Source: ZC4RG30 sp963777735
Lineage (GTDB): Bacteria > Pseudomonadota > Gammaproteobacteria > Steroidobacterales > Steroidobacteraceae
DNA length: 64,000 nucleotides
Assembly (NCBI GenBank): GCA_963777735.1
Contig: CAVZRQ010000008.1
Location: forward strand, 744,001-808,000
Reading direction: 5' to 3'
In this document: one piece after another, positions 34,708 to 43,186 of the stretch
How the letters are laid out: every line of letters begins with the position of its first letter
Numbering within the stretch: position 1 is the first letter of the stretch
Translations under genes and position numbers: made by a program
Notes under the pieces: model-generated
Databases searched by the model: none
Seen by the model: the letters and a program-made list of their open reading frames with translations, nothing else
What the model was told of the DNA's origin: nothing

Positions 34708-35736
34708 CTACTTCTTCGAATGTGCCGCGAAGAACTCGAAGATGTCTTTCTGGCTCGTCGTGATGACGGGGCCGTGGTCGATACCGGGCTGTTCGACGTA
34801 CTGGAAGTCCTTGAGGCCGATTTCCTTGGCAGTGTCGACCCAGAGGCGCGCGTTGGTGACCGGAACCACCACGTCGGCATCACCCTGCACGATCATCAGC
34901 GGCAGGTTGGCCTTCTGGATCGTCTTGAGTATGTCGGCGCGGGTATTGGTCATCATGAACGAGGCTGGCGCCACGGGCGCCGCAGCCGCCCACAGGTCGG
35001 CATGTTTGGCAGCGAGGAACAGCGTGCCTGCACCACCCATCGAGTGACCGGTGAGGTAGATGCGCTTCGGATCGACGTTGAACTCCTTGCGCATCGTGGC
35101 GAGCACGTTCATGACGTCGGCTTCGCTCCACTTCTCGATGTCGGCATTGCTCGGGCCGCCCGCCGGTGCGGCGCCTGGACCAGGACCGGCGCCGGGTGGC
35201 GGGCCAGGACGCGCGCCTGTTGCGGCTCCCGGGCCGGGCCCTGCGCCCGGTCCCGCACCCGGACCTGCACCAGGTGGACGTGCGCCAGGCCCTGGACCCG
35301 GACCACGGCCCGCCCCCATGTTGATCACGGGTGAGCCGTACCAGCCAGTGGTGCTGTAACCCATCGGGGCCACGAGGATGTATCCACCCTCCTCAGCCAG
35401 ATCGACCGTTGTCTTGTTGCACATGATCGAAGGCGGCGCGCCCATGCCGTGCAACGCCACGATCAGCGGTGCCGACTTGCCCGCGCTCACCTTGGTCGAT
35501 TTGTACAGGCAATACGGCACATCGATGTTTGCGCCTTCCAGACGGTAGGTGCGATTTTCAACGCGCGGGTCTGCAGCCATTCCGCCGCCGCGGGGCGCTC
35601 CCTGGCCAGGCCCCGGCGCGGGGCCCGGTGCAGGCTGTGCCTGCGCGAGCGCAACACCAGACCACATGTTCAGAGTCAGACACGCCGCTGCGCCAATGAG
35701 CGCAACACCCAGCGTGGATCGACGAATGGAATTCAT
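34708..35736 (-). CDS. Exported alpha/beta hydrolase with a Pro/Gly/Ala-rich insert
   Basis: This 342-residue protein has a signal peptide ending ALAQ. Its hydrolase domain has the oxyanion loop ALHGMGAPP, nucleophile S232 in LTGHSMGG, likely acid D288 in QGDADVVVP and H321 in GIDHGPV. Between residues about 141 and 195, inside the catalytic domain, lies a low-complexity insert of almost only Pro, Gly and Ala. The shorter PAPGPAPGPGQG near residues 35-46 is similar. The fold resembles PHB-depolymerase/feruloyl-esterase-like enzymes; a plant ester substrate is inference from neighbours. Confidence 0.84.
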   Translation of the reverse strand: MNSIRRSTLGVALIGAAACLTLNMWSGVALAQAQPAPGPAPGPGQGAPRGGGMAADPRVENRTYRLEGANIDVPYCLYKSTKVSAGKSAPLIVALHGMGAPPSIMCNKTTVDLAEEGGYILVAPMGYSTTGWYGSPVINMGAGRGPGPGPGARPPGAGPGAGPGAGPGPGAATGARPGPPPGAGPGPGAAPAGGPSNADIEKWSEADVMNVLATMRKEFNVDPKRIYLTGHSMGGAGTLFLAAKHADLWAAAAPVAPASFMMTNTRADILKTIQKANLPLMIVQGDADVVVPVTNARLWVDTAKEIGLKDFQYVEQPGIDHGPVITTSQKDIFEFFAAHSKK

Positions 35737-35868
35737 GATGCCCCCCGGCCTTCAGCAGATGTTTGTTATCAGCGACTCGAAGCTGGAAAATTACCGCGAG
35801 ATCACGCACCAAAAATGAATGGTGTCATTTTGATCCAAGAAATCCACGGTAATGTGCAAAATGCGCCT

Positions 35869-36378
35869 TCAGCCTTGGGTTGCCCACAGCCCGGCCAGTG
35901 CGTCAGGTCGCTGGCGCCTGGAACGTGCGCCATCCTGCCCCGCGAATCTTGCGAGCACCGGTCCGCTCCAGTCGCGGATGATCCGGCGCGAAAACAGCCA
36001 GCGTCCATTCTCGCGCTGCAGTTCGTCTGCGTAATGTCCCATGACATGGAGCAGGTGCGGCCCTTCTGCACCACGCAGGGCAACCAGCACGTAGCTGCGG
36101 GCGTTCGCACCCGTGGCCGTCGGTGTGACGACGAGATTGCTGACATGGTGCTGACGTCCGGCGGACTCAGGCCGCTGCCGGAAGTAGCCGATGAAACCCC
36201 GCAATGCCTGCGCGCCCCGCCATCGACCCTCGGTCTCGAATACATCCCAGACGAGCTCGCCTTCGCGACAGAAGCAGTCGACGAATTCGTCTTCGTCGCC
36301 GGTATCCAGACTCCAGGCGTAACGCGCCACCAGTTCGTGGATCTCCAGCCGATCGCTGCTGCTGAAAGTGGATGTCAT
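35869..36378 (-). CDS. NTF2-like (SnoaL-type) protein
   Basis: This 169-residue protein has no signal peptide. It starts RLEIHELVARYAWSLDTGDEDEF and continues with an NTF2-like barrel including RWRGAQALRGFIGYF, QHHVSNLVVTP and HYADELQRENGRWLFSRR. It is the last gene of the minus-strand catabolic operon and follows the DUF3237 gene by 19 bases. The ATG at 36378 is preceded by GAAGG; the upstream open frame is in the neighbouring gene. Such proteins often catalyse dehydration or isomerisation of ring compounds. Confidence 0.84.
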   Translation of the reverse strand: MTSTFSSSDRLEIHELVARYAWSLDTGDEDEFVDCFCREGELVWDVFETEGRWRGAQALRGFIGYFRQRPESAGRQHHVSNLVVTPTATGANARSYVLVALRGAEGPHLLHVMGHYADELQRENGRWLFSRRIIRDWSGPVLARFAGQDGARSRRQRPDALAGLWATQG

Positions 36379-36397
36379 GGGGGCCTTCGATGCGGCT

Positions 36398-36895
36398 TCA
36401 CGTAACCGCGTAATAGTCGAACACCGACTTCGCGCCCCGGCGCTCGCCCTTGCCGACAAACAGCGTACGGGCCAGCCACTCGTGCGGACCAGCCGGCACC
36501 TCGAAGCGCGGCGTGACACGACAATAGGTTTCTTCTGCAGCAACCGGCAATCCGGATTCGATCCTGGCCTGCACCTCGGGCGATGCGTAAGCAAGCCCGC
36601 GATTCTGGATATAGATGGGCGTGCCGTCCGATGCTTCCAGCAGATAATGCGCCTCGAATTCCACGAGGCCGCTGTGCCAGAGCCGAGGCCAGTCTCCGCC
36701 CGATTGCGACAGCACCCGGCCAGTCAGACGCGGACCTTCGATACTGCCGCCCTGCACCGCGACGAATCCACGGCGTCCGGATTGGAATGCGGGCTCGAAA
36801 CGCAGGCGCGGCCCGGCGTCAAACTCGAGCAGGATGCGGAAGGCAAAACTCAATCCCGGAGGAGTCATGTCGAGGTCTGTCTGTGCCATCGTCAT
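36398..36895 (-). CDS. DUF3237 family protein
   Basis: This 165-residue cytoplasmic protein has the family pattern of a short beta-rich fold: FAFRILLEFDAG, then VQGGSIEGPRLTGRVLSQSGGDWPRLW, DGTPIYIQNRGLAY and FEVPAGPHEWLARTLFVGKG. DUF3237 proteins often sit in aromatic or terpenoid degradation clusters; the reaction is not established to my knowledge. The ATG at 36895 overlaps the MFS stop as ATGA, so the two are coupled. A second Met two codons in is possible as the start. Confidence 0.88.
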   Translation of the reverse strand: MTMAQTDLDMTPPGLSFAFRILLEFDAGPRLRFEPAFQSGRRGFVAVQGGSIEGPRLTGRVLSQSGGDWPRLWHSGLVEFEAHYLLEASDGTPIYIQNRGLAYASPEVQARIESGLPVAAEETYCRVTPRFEVPAGPHEWLARTLFVGKGERRGAKSVFDYYAVT

Positions 36896-38169
36896 GAAGG
36901 CATGCCCCTTCGCCGTGCCTTTGCCGCGATGGCCAGCAGCAGGGCCGCCAGCAGCAGGAAGCAAGCCAGTATCAGGATGGCCGGCGAATGATTGCCGGCG
37001 CGTTCCACCAGCCAGCCCATCATGGTTGGCCCCACAACGCCACCCGCCGTGCCTGCCATGCTGACGGCAGCGATGACCCCGATGGGCACCTGACCACCAC
37101 CGATTCCGAGTGCTGCAGGCACCGTCCAGAACACGCCCTGCGAGGCACCGATCCCGAATCCTGCAATCACGAGCATGCCCAGTACCGCGGGCCCCACTGG
37201 CAATGCGACAGCAATGATCAGCGCGATGCCTGCCAGCATTGCACCGGCTGCCGTGTGCCAGAGCCGATCGCCGTGGCGATCGGAATGCCGGGCATTGAGA
37301 AACAACCCGGTCACAAGACCAGCCTGTGGCAGTGCGCTCAGTGTGCCGATCAGCAACTCGCTGTCGGCTATCGCGAGCTGTCGGACAATCTGCGGCAGCC
37401 AGTAGACCAGCGCATAGGAACCGGTCATCACCAGGAACCAGATCGAGGCACAAAGCCAGATGCGGCCATCGCGCAAGGCCATCAGGAACGAGAAACCGGT
37501 AGCTGTGCTTGCGGCCTCGGATGCGATCTGCGCCTCCAGGCGTTCACCCTCGCCCGGATCCAGCCAGCGTGCCTGTCGTGGTCGATCGACGAAATAGGCG
37601 GCAGCCACGAGCGCGAACACGAAGTTCGGCACTGCCGCCACGAGGAACATCCAGCGCCACTCCTGCAGCCCGAGCGGGTTGGACATGCCCAGCAACCAGC
37701 CGCAGAGCGGCCCACCGACAACCAGCGAGAATGGCACTGCGGAGAGCGCGATGGCCATGGCGCGGGCGCGGGTGGCGCGAGGCGTCCACTGACTGATGTA
37801 CCAGGTCATGCCGGGCGCAAATCCCGCTTCGGCTGCACCGAGAACAAACCGCGCCACCACGAAATCCTCGGGATCCTGGACCCGCGACATCATGAGGCCG
37901 GCAATACCCCAGATCGTCATCGACAGCAGCAGCCAGACGCGAATGCCCAGCCGCCGCAGCAGCATGGCGTGCGGATACTGGAACAGCAGGTACGCGATGA
38001 AGAATGTGCTGACGCCCAGACCAAATCCGGTGGGCGAAAGGCCGATATCCCGCGACATCTGCTGTGCCGCGAAACTCACGTTCATCCGGTCGATGGAATT
38101 GATGAACGTCAGTACCGCAATGGGCACCAGCAGTCGCCACACCGTCCTGCGGTAGAGAGTGTCTGTCAC
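36892..38169 (-). CDS. MFS transporter, anion:cation symporter type
   Basis: This 425-residue membrane protein has 12 predicted helices, with NSIDRMNVSFAAQQM in helix 1 and RFVLGAAEAGFAPGMTWYISQWTP in the first half. Both are typical of the ACS family that takes up organic acids such as phthalate, tartrate or sugar acids. The GTG start at 38169 has GAGG upstream and lies seven bases after the SDR stop. It likely imports the acid that the cluster degrades. Confidence 0.9.
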   Translation of the reverse strand: MTDTLYRRTVWRLLVPIAVLTFINSIDRMNVSFAAQQMSRDIGLSPTGFGLGVSTFFIAYLLFQYPHAMLLRRLGIRVWLLLSMTIWGIAGLMMSRVQDPEDFVVARFVLGAAEAGFAPGMTWYISQWTPRATRARAMAIALSAVPFSLVVGGPLCGWLLGMSNPLGLQEWRWMFLVAAVPNFVFALVAAAYFVDRPRQARWLDPGEGERLEAQIASEAASTATGFSFLMALRDGRIWLCASIWFLVMTGSYALVYWLPQIVRQLAIADSELLIGTLSALPQAGLVTGLFLNARHSDRHGDRLWHTAAGAMLAGIALIIAVALPVGPAVLGMLVIAGFGIGASQGVFWTVPAALGIGGGQVPIGVIAAVSMAGTAGGVVGPTMMGWLVERAGNHSPAILILACFLLLAALLLAIAAKARRRGMPS

Positions 38170-38176
38170 CGGGGCC

Positions 38177-38965
38177 TCAGAACGTGGAGCGGGTCGCGCC
38201 GCCATCGACCACGATGCTCTGTCCGGTGATGTAACCGGCATGCTCACTGCAGAGCAAAGTCACCAGAGCACCGATGTCAGCGGGATCGCCGAAGCGCCGC
38301 GCCGGAATCTGGTAAGCCTCCACGAACTTCGCGACTTCGACATCGTAAGTGGTGCCGTTGCGGCTGGCCGTGGCGGTGAACTGGTCGTGCACCGCCGCCG
38401 TGTGGAACATGCCCGGCAACACGTTGTTGAGGGTCACGTTGTCTGGCGCGACACGGCGCGCTACCGCACCGGTGTAGTTGACGAGTGCCGCCCGCGGTGC
38501 ACCGCTGAGGATGCGCAGCTCCAGGGGGTACTTCGCCGCGATGGTCGCGATGTTGACGATCCGCCCCCAGCGTCGCTGCACCATGCCGGGCAGAACCGCC
38601 TCCATGAAAAACACGGGGCTCATCAGGCCGGTTTCAAGACTGGCCTGCCATTGTTCGGGTGTGATCTGGCGATGATCCGGAGTCATCGGTGGCGGCGAGC
38701 AGGTGGCCACCAGGATGTCGGGACTGGGGCAGGCGTCGAGTATCAGCTTGCGACCTTCAGCAGTGCTGTGATCAGCCGCAACTGCCGTGACGCGAACTCC
38801 GAATCGTGCGCGCAGGTCACGCGCCGTTTCTTCCAGACGCGCTGCCCCGCGCGCCGACAGCACCAGATCCACACCTTCTGCGGCGAGTGACTCGGCAGCC
38901 GCCCGCCCCATCCCGGCGCTCGCGCCATTGACCAGAGCGCAACGCCCCCTGATGCCAGTTTCCAT
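38177..38965 (-). CDS. SDR-family protein with altered catalytic motif
   Basis: This 262-residue Rossmann protein has the nucleotide-binding motif NGASAGMGRA (residues 13-22) and the C-terminal GQSIVVDGGATRS of short-chain dehydrogenases. Where classical members have YxxxK, this one reads ILSGAPRAALVNYTG, so Tyr is replaced by Ser154 and Lys by Arg158. The usual NNAG is replaced by ATCSPPP. Either catalysis differs or another Tyr serves. SDR members with such a motif are known, so this is not a broken copy. It heads the MFS-DUF3237-NTF2 operon. Confidence 0.88.
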   Translation of the reverse strand: METGIRGRCALVNGASAGMGRAAAESLAAEGVDLVLSARGAARLEETARDLRARFGVRVTAVAADHSTAEGRKLILDACPSPDILVATCSPPPMTPDHRQITPEQWQASLETGLMSPVFFMEAVLPGMVQRRWGRIVNIATIAAKYPLELRILSGAPRAALVNYTGAVARRVAPDNVTLNNVLPGMFHTAAVHDQFTATASRNGTTYDVEVAKFVEAYQIPARRFGDPADIGALVTLLCSEHAGYITGQSIVVDGGATRSTF

Positions 38966-39004
38966 CCCGCCCCCTGAATTTATGCCGGTAAAAGAATCAT
39001 ACCG

Positions 39005-41171
39005 TCAACGCGCAGCATCCAGCTCCTGCTTCCGGAGTGCGGTTTGCCCCTGCACCAGAAAGGCCTGGATCGCTGCCACATCCTCGGTGCTCATCACATC
39101 GGCGAAACTCGCCATGCCATTGTTCGCAAGCAGGCCACCATGCACGATCTGCTCGAACGTGCCATGCACCGCTGCATTCATGCGGAACAGATCCGGGTAG
39201 GCAGACAGGCGCGCCTCTCCCTGCCCGCCATGGCAGAACACGCAGTAAGTGAAAAACAGGGCCGCGCCACGCTGCGCCACGGCCGGCGCAACGGGCGGCA
39301 GCTCCGGTGGTGGCGGGGTCTGCATCGGCTCGCGCTTCGGTGGCAGCGGAGTAGCCGTGCCACCCAGCTTGAAGGCCAGCAGGCGGCCATAGTTCTGGTA
39401 GCGATGGGCCGCGCTCTCGGCCGGATAGAGTGGCGCCATCGCACCGCCGAATCCCGCCAGCACCGCGATGTATTGCTCGGAGTCGATTTCATAACTCACC
39501 GGCGCGGCCATGATGCCGGTACCGACATCGATCTCCTTGACGACGGCGCCGGTATCAGCGCGATACACCACCAGTTTTCCGGCAGAGGTTCCCTGCACCA
39601 CCAGGTTGCCAGCCGTGGTGAGCACCCCACCGCCTGCCAGTTCCGCGCGTCCCAGTGGCAGTCGCCAGCTCTCCTGCTGTTTCACCGGATCCCAGGCGAT
39701 GAGGAACTCGCGCGTGGCAGGGTCCGGCAAACCCGGGTAGGAGGCGACCACGGCGTCGTATTCCTTCCGCTCTTCCGGCGACATCAGATCCACGAAGAAA
39801 CTGAAGGCGACGCGATGCCCCACGTTCGTCTGCCCGGCCTTCCATTGGTAATCACCAGGCAGGGGCGTCATCACCATGCCTGACTCGCGCGCCGGGATGT
39901 AGACCAGCCCGGTCTGTGGATTGAACGCCATCGGTGGCCAGTTGTGCCCACCGGCGCCAGTGGGAAATATCAGCGCTGGCTTGTCCTTGTAGGTTGCTGC
40001 CGGATTGATGGTGGGGCGACCCTTGGCATCGAGGCTGCTCGCCCAGTTGGTGAACACGTAAGGCTTCGCAGAGATGAACTCACCGGTCTCGCGATCCAGA
40101 ACGTAGAAATAACCGTTCTTGGGCGCCTGCATCAGCACCTTGCGCTCACGCCCTTCGATCGAGAGGTCGGCGAGGATCATGTTCTGCGTGGCGGTGTAGT
40201 CCCACATCTCACCGGGCGTGGTCTGGAAGTGCCAGACCAGTTCGCCGGTGCCCGGCCGGATGGCGAGAATGGTGGCGAGATACAGGTTGTCGCCGCCTCT
40301 TGGGCTGCGCAGCCACGGGGCCAGTGGCGAGGCGTTGCCCGTGCCCGACATAGAGCAGGTCGAGCTCCGGGTCGTAATTCATTTCGCCCCAGACCGTACC
40401 GCCGAGACCGGATTCCCAGTCTGAATCCGGATCCCAGGTTTCCAGCGCCCAGTTCATTTCGGGATGTTCAGGAGGGCCTTTCTTCGGATCGCCCGGAACC
40501 GTGTAGAAACGCCATCGCTGTTCGCCGCTGTCCAGATCGTAGGCCGTGACATAGCCGCGCACACCGAACTCGGCGCCGCTGTTGCCGATGACGACCACCT
40601 TGCCGGCAACCTGCGGTGGCCCGGTGATGCTGTAGGAACGTGTGTCACGATCGATGAGGGTGTCGGACTTCCACAGCTCCTTGCCACTTTTTGCGTCCAG
40701 CGCCACGAGGTGTCCATCGAGCGTGGCCACATAGACCTTGCCCTTCCACACCTGCAGGCCGCGGCTCACGACATCGCAGCAGGCGCGGCGGTTGTAGCTG
40801 CCGTCCACCTCCGGATCGTAGCGCCAGCGTTCCTTGCCGGTTCGCGCATCCACGGCGATCGCCGAGCCCCAGGGGCCCGAGGCATAGATCACGCCATCGA
40901 CCACCAATGGCGTGGCCTCCTGACCATGCTCGACCCTGCCGCGGTGGGATCGGAACTCGTACTCCCAGGCAAGGCCGAGCTTGTCCGCGCTATCGACGCT
41001 GATTTTCGTCAGGGGCGAGAAACGATCGGCCTGCCAGTTGCGCCCGAGTGACAGCCATTGGCCAGGTTCGTCCTGCGCTGCCAGCAGGCGTGCAGCATCC
41101 ACGTTGCCCGGAGGCTTGCCTCCACAGGCAGTCAGCGCGACCAGCAACCCCAGCGCAATTTTGCAACGCAT
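39005..41171 (-). pseudogene. PQQ-dependent quinohaemoprotein dehydrogenase, lipoprotein, one frameshift
   Basis: About 720 residues can be read if one C of 40344-40346 (G on the coding strand) is skipped. The ATG at 41171 has GAGGGGG upstream and gives a lipobox, LVALTACGG. The propeller includes the vicinal Cys pair (RRACCD), W-motifs and the catalytic block GEMWDYT. A C-terminal cytochrome c follows (CVFCH). The shift lies exactly in the GTGN motif, which binds PQQ/metal, so this copy would be inactive if real. All other residues look preserved. The non-Asp residue after WDY suggests a Ca2+ enzyme. It is a lipid-anchored relative of the enzyme at 12645-14767. Confidence 0.86.
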
Positions 41172-41204
41172 GTTTCCGTGCCCCCTCGATACCGGAGACA
41201 CACT

Positions 41205-42080
41205 TTAGCCGGGAACGAGATCGAGCTCGATGCCATCCACATCCCGCAGACGCAAGACCGGCCCATCGCCGCCAACCACCGTTCCACCCAGCCCGGCGAT
41301 TGCGGCGGCGGTTGCCGCCTTGTCGAAGGCCCCGACCCGGATGCCGAATCGCGTGATGCGTGGCTCGGCATTGCCGTATTGATAGGAAGCGCCCTGCAGC
41401 TCCAGGCGTGTGCCATTGCGGAACGTGAAGGTGGCCCGATCCTTCTGCCGCGCGCTTTCCTTGCCATAGAGGATGCGGTAATACGCCAATGCGCGCTCCA
41501 GATCGCTGACCTGCAACTGCACGTACTCGACACGCTGCGGCGTGACCAGTCCCTGTTCCCGGGGCACGAGATCGGAAGGTACCGCCGCAGTCACCAATGT
41601 ATCGGGTGATGGCAGGAACTGGATCTCGATGCCATCCGGGTCGTCGAAAATTCCACCAGGACCGGAAGTGCCCGGGAAATCGCCGAACCCGGCGGCGCGG
41701 AACTGCTCCTTCATCTGGGCAAACACCGCCGCGCTGTCGCGCCGCCAGTTGGCCACCGAGGTGCAGAAATGCCCGATGTAGGTGCCACGACCGCGCGATG
41801 CACCCACGGCGAGGTAGCCCACCTCGCGATTCGCGGGCAATGGACTGAGCAGCACGAAGTAACGGAAACCGTCCTGGAACGGCTGCGCATGCAGCGCTGT
41901 GCGGAACAGGCCCATGTAGAAACGCGCGCTCTTCTCCACATCGGGCACGATCACGTCCAGGTGATCGAGACCCGGCGTATCCAGCGGCAGGAGGCGCTGC
42001 GGTTCGCCCGCCCATTGCGGCAACGACACGCCCGCCAGCGCCAGCAGGGTCAACACTTCACGTCGGGTGGGCGCGTTCAT
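41205..42080 (-). CDS. Tat-exported VOC (glyoxalase/dioxygenase fold) protein with two modules
   Basis: This 291-residue protein has a twin-arginine-type start (TRREVLTLLALAGVSL) and two VOC modules. Module one begins GLDHLDVIVPDVEKSARFY and closes with DDPDGIEIQFLP. Module two begins VEYVQLQVSDLERALAYY and closes with LRLRDVDGIELDLVP. Metal ligands would be the His and Glu of these blocks. VOC proteins include dioxygenases, isomerases and glyoxalases. Export is unusual for the family. It lies upstream of the PQQ dehydrogenase gene on the same strand. Confidence 0.84.
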   Translation of the reverse strand: MNAPTRREVLTLLALAGVSLPQWAGEPQRLLPLDTPGLDHLDVIVPDVEKSARFYMGLFRTALHAQPFQDGFRYFVLLSPLPANREVGYLAVGASRGRGTYIGHFCTSVANWRRDSAAVFAQMKEQFRAAGFGDFPGTSGPGGIFDDPDGIEIQFLPSPDTLVTAAVPSDLVPREQGLVTPQRVEYVQLQVSDLERALAYYRILYGKESARQKDRATFTFRNGTRLELQGASYQYGNAEPRITRFGIRVGAFDKAATAAAIAGLGGTVVGGDGPVLRLRDVDGIELDLVPG

Positions 42081-42117
42081 TGCGGTTGCGCCCTGTTGCG
42101 CAGGCAGGATTTCATGG

Positions 42118-43125
42118 TCAGCCGGCCAGGAATGGCAGCAGCTGCGCCAGTACTCCGGAGGGGTTCGCTTCCTGGAGGTTGTGACCGCCGGTTATGCCCG
42201 CGCCGGTAACCTGGGTGCCGCGCTCCTTCCAGATGCCGAGCACGTCGAACATGCGCCCCATCGCCGCATCACTGGCCCACAACGTGAACAAAGGGCAGGT
42301 GATTTTCTTGTTGAGGTCTTCTTCATCGAATTTCATGTCTATTCCGGCTGACGCGCGGTAGTCCTCGCACATGCCATGCACTGCAGCCGGATCGCGATAG
42401 ACGCGCAGGTACTCGGCCCGCAGGTCGGGCGAGCCACCGCGGCCGAAGTTGCCTTGCACATCGGCATTGAGGATGTTCTCGGGAAACGGCGCGGGACGGA
42501 TGTACAGGAACCAGTGGAAATAGGCTTCCACGAAGGCCTTGGTGAGATGCGTGTACAGGTAGTGCGTGGGCACGATGTCGAGCACGGCCAAGCGCGTCAC
42601 AGCCTGCGGATGGTCGAGCACCAGCCGGTGCGCAACACGCCCCCCGCGATCGTGCCCCACCACCGCAAAACGATCGAAGCCGAAGTGCTTCATCAGCTCG
42701 ATTTTGTCGCGCGCCATGGTGCGCTTGGAGTAGTTGATGTGGTTCTCGCCATCCTCCGGTTTGCTGCTGTCCCCATAGCCGCGCAGATCGGGCGCGATAA
42801 CCGTGTAGTGCTTGGCGAGTTCCGGGGCCACCAGGTGCCAGGAAAGGTGGGTTAGGGGCGCGCCGTGGATGAGCAGCAGCGGCGGACCACTGCCACCGAT
42901 GACGGTGTGCAGCTCGGCACCGGTGGTCTTGACCCGCTCCACCCTGAAGCCCGGCAACAACTTCGCGTCGGCAGCACTGGCGTCGGCACCGGGGGCTGCC
43001 CCCTGGGCGCTCCGCGGATTGCCGAGCAGAGCGCCTGCCGCCAGGGCCACGCCTGCTCCGAGCAGGCTGCGCCTGTCGGTCGATAGGGACGCGGCGGACA
43101 TCGCCTGAATTTCTGGATTGCGCAC
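42118..43125 (-). CDS. Tat-exported alpha/beta hydrolase, haloacid-dehalogenase/epoxide-hydrolase-like
   Basis: This 335-residue protein has a twin-arginine signal (STDRRSLLGAGVALAAGAL). Its hydrolase domain has an HGAPLTHLSWH oxyanion loop, a nucleophile Asp in GHDRGGRVAHR and a His in TGGHNLQEANP. An Asp nucleophile in GHDRGGR is typical of fluoroacetate dehalogenase-like and epoxide hydrolases, not esterases. The GTG at 43125 has GGGGA about eight bases upstream; the ATG at 43101 is an alternative. It starts the minus-strand group and is divergent from the ankyrin gene. The substrate is unknown. Confidence 0.85.
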   Translation of the reverse strand: MRNPEIQAMSAASLSTDRRSLLGAGVALAAGALLGNPRSAQGAAPGADASAADAKLLPGFRVERVKTTGAELHTVIGGSGPPLLLIHGAPLTHLSWHLVAPELAKHYTVIAPDLRGYGDSSKPEDGENHINYSKRTMARDKIELMKHFGFDRFAVVGHDRGGRVAHRLVLDHPQAVTRLAVLDIVPTHYLYTHLTKAFVEAYFHWFLYIRPAPFPENILNADVQGNFGRGGSPDLRAEYLRVYRDPAAVHGMCEDYRASAGIDMKFDEEDLNKKITCPLFTLWASDAAMGRMFDVLGIWKERGTQVTGAGITGGHNLQEANPSGVLAQLLPFLAG

Positions 43126-43186
43126 GATTGTATTCCCCGTGAAGATAGCGACCGACTGCAACCCATGCTAAACCTGTAATGGGGCA

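Noticed and set aside
35150..35330. GC-rich repetitive DNA considered as a tandem-repeat or CRISPR-like array
   Set aside because: There are no regular repeat-spacer units; it encodes the Pro/Gly/Ala insert of the hydrolase.
36988..38229. 413-codon plus-strand frame opposite the MFS gene
   Set aside because: Same reason: antisense of a membrane protein gene, no motifs.
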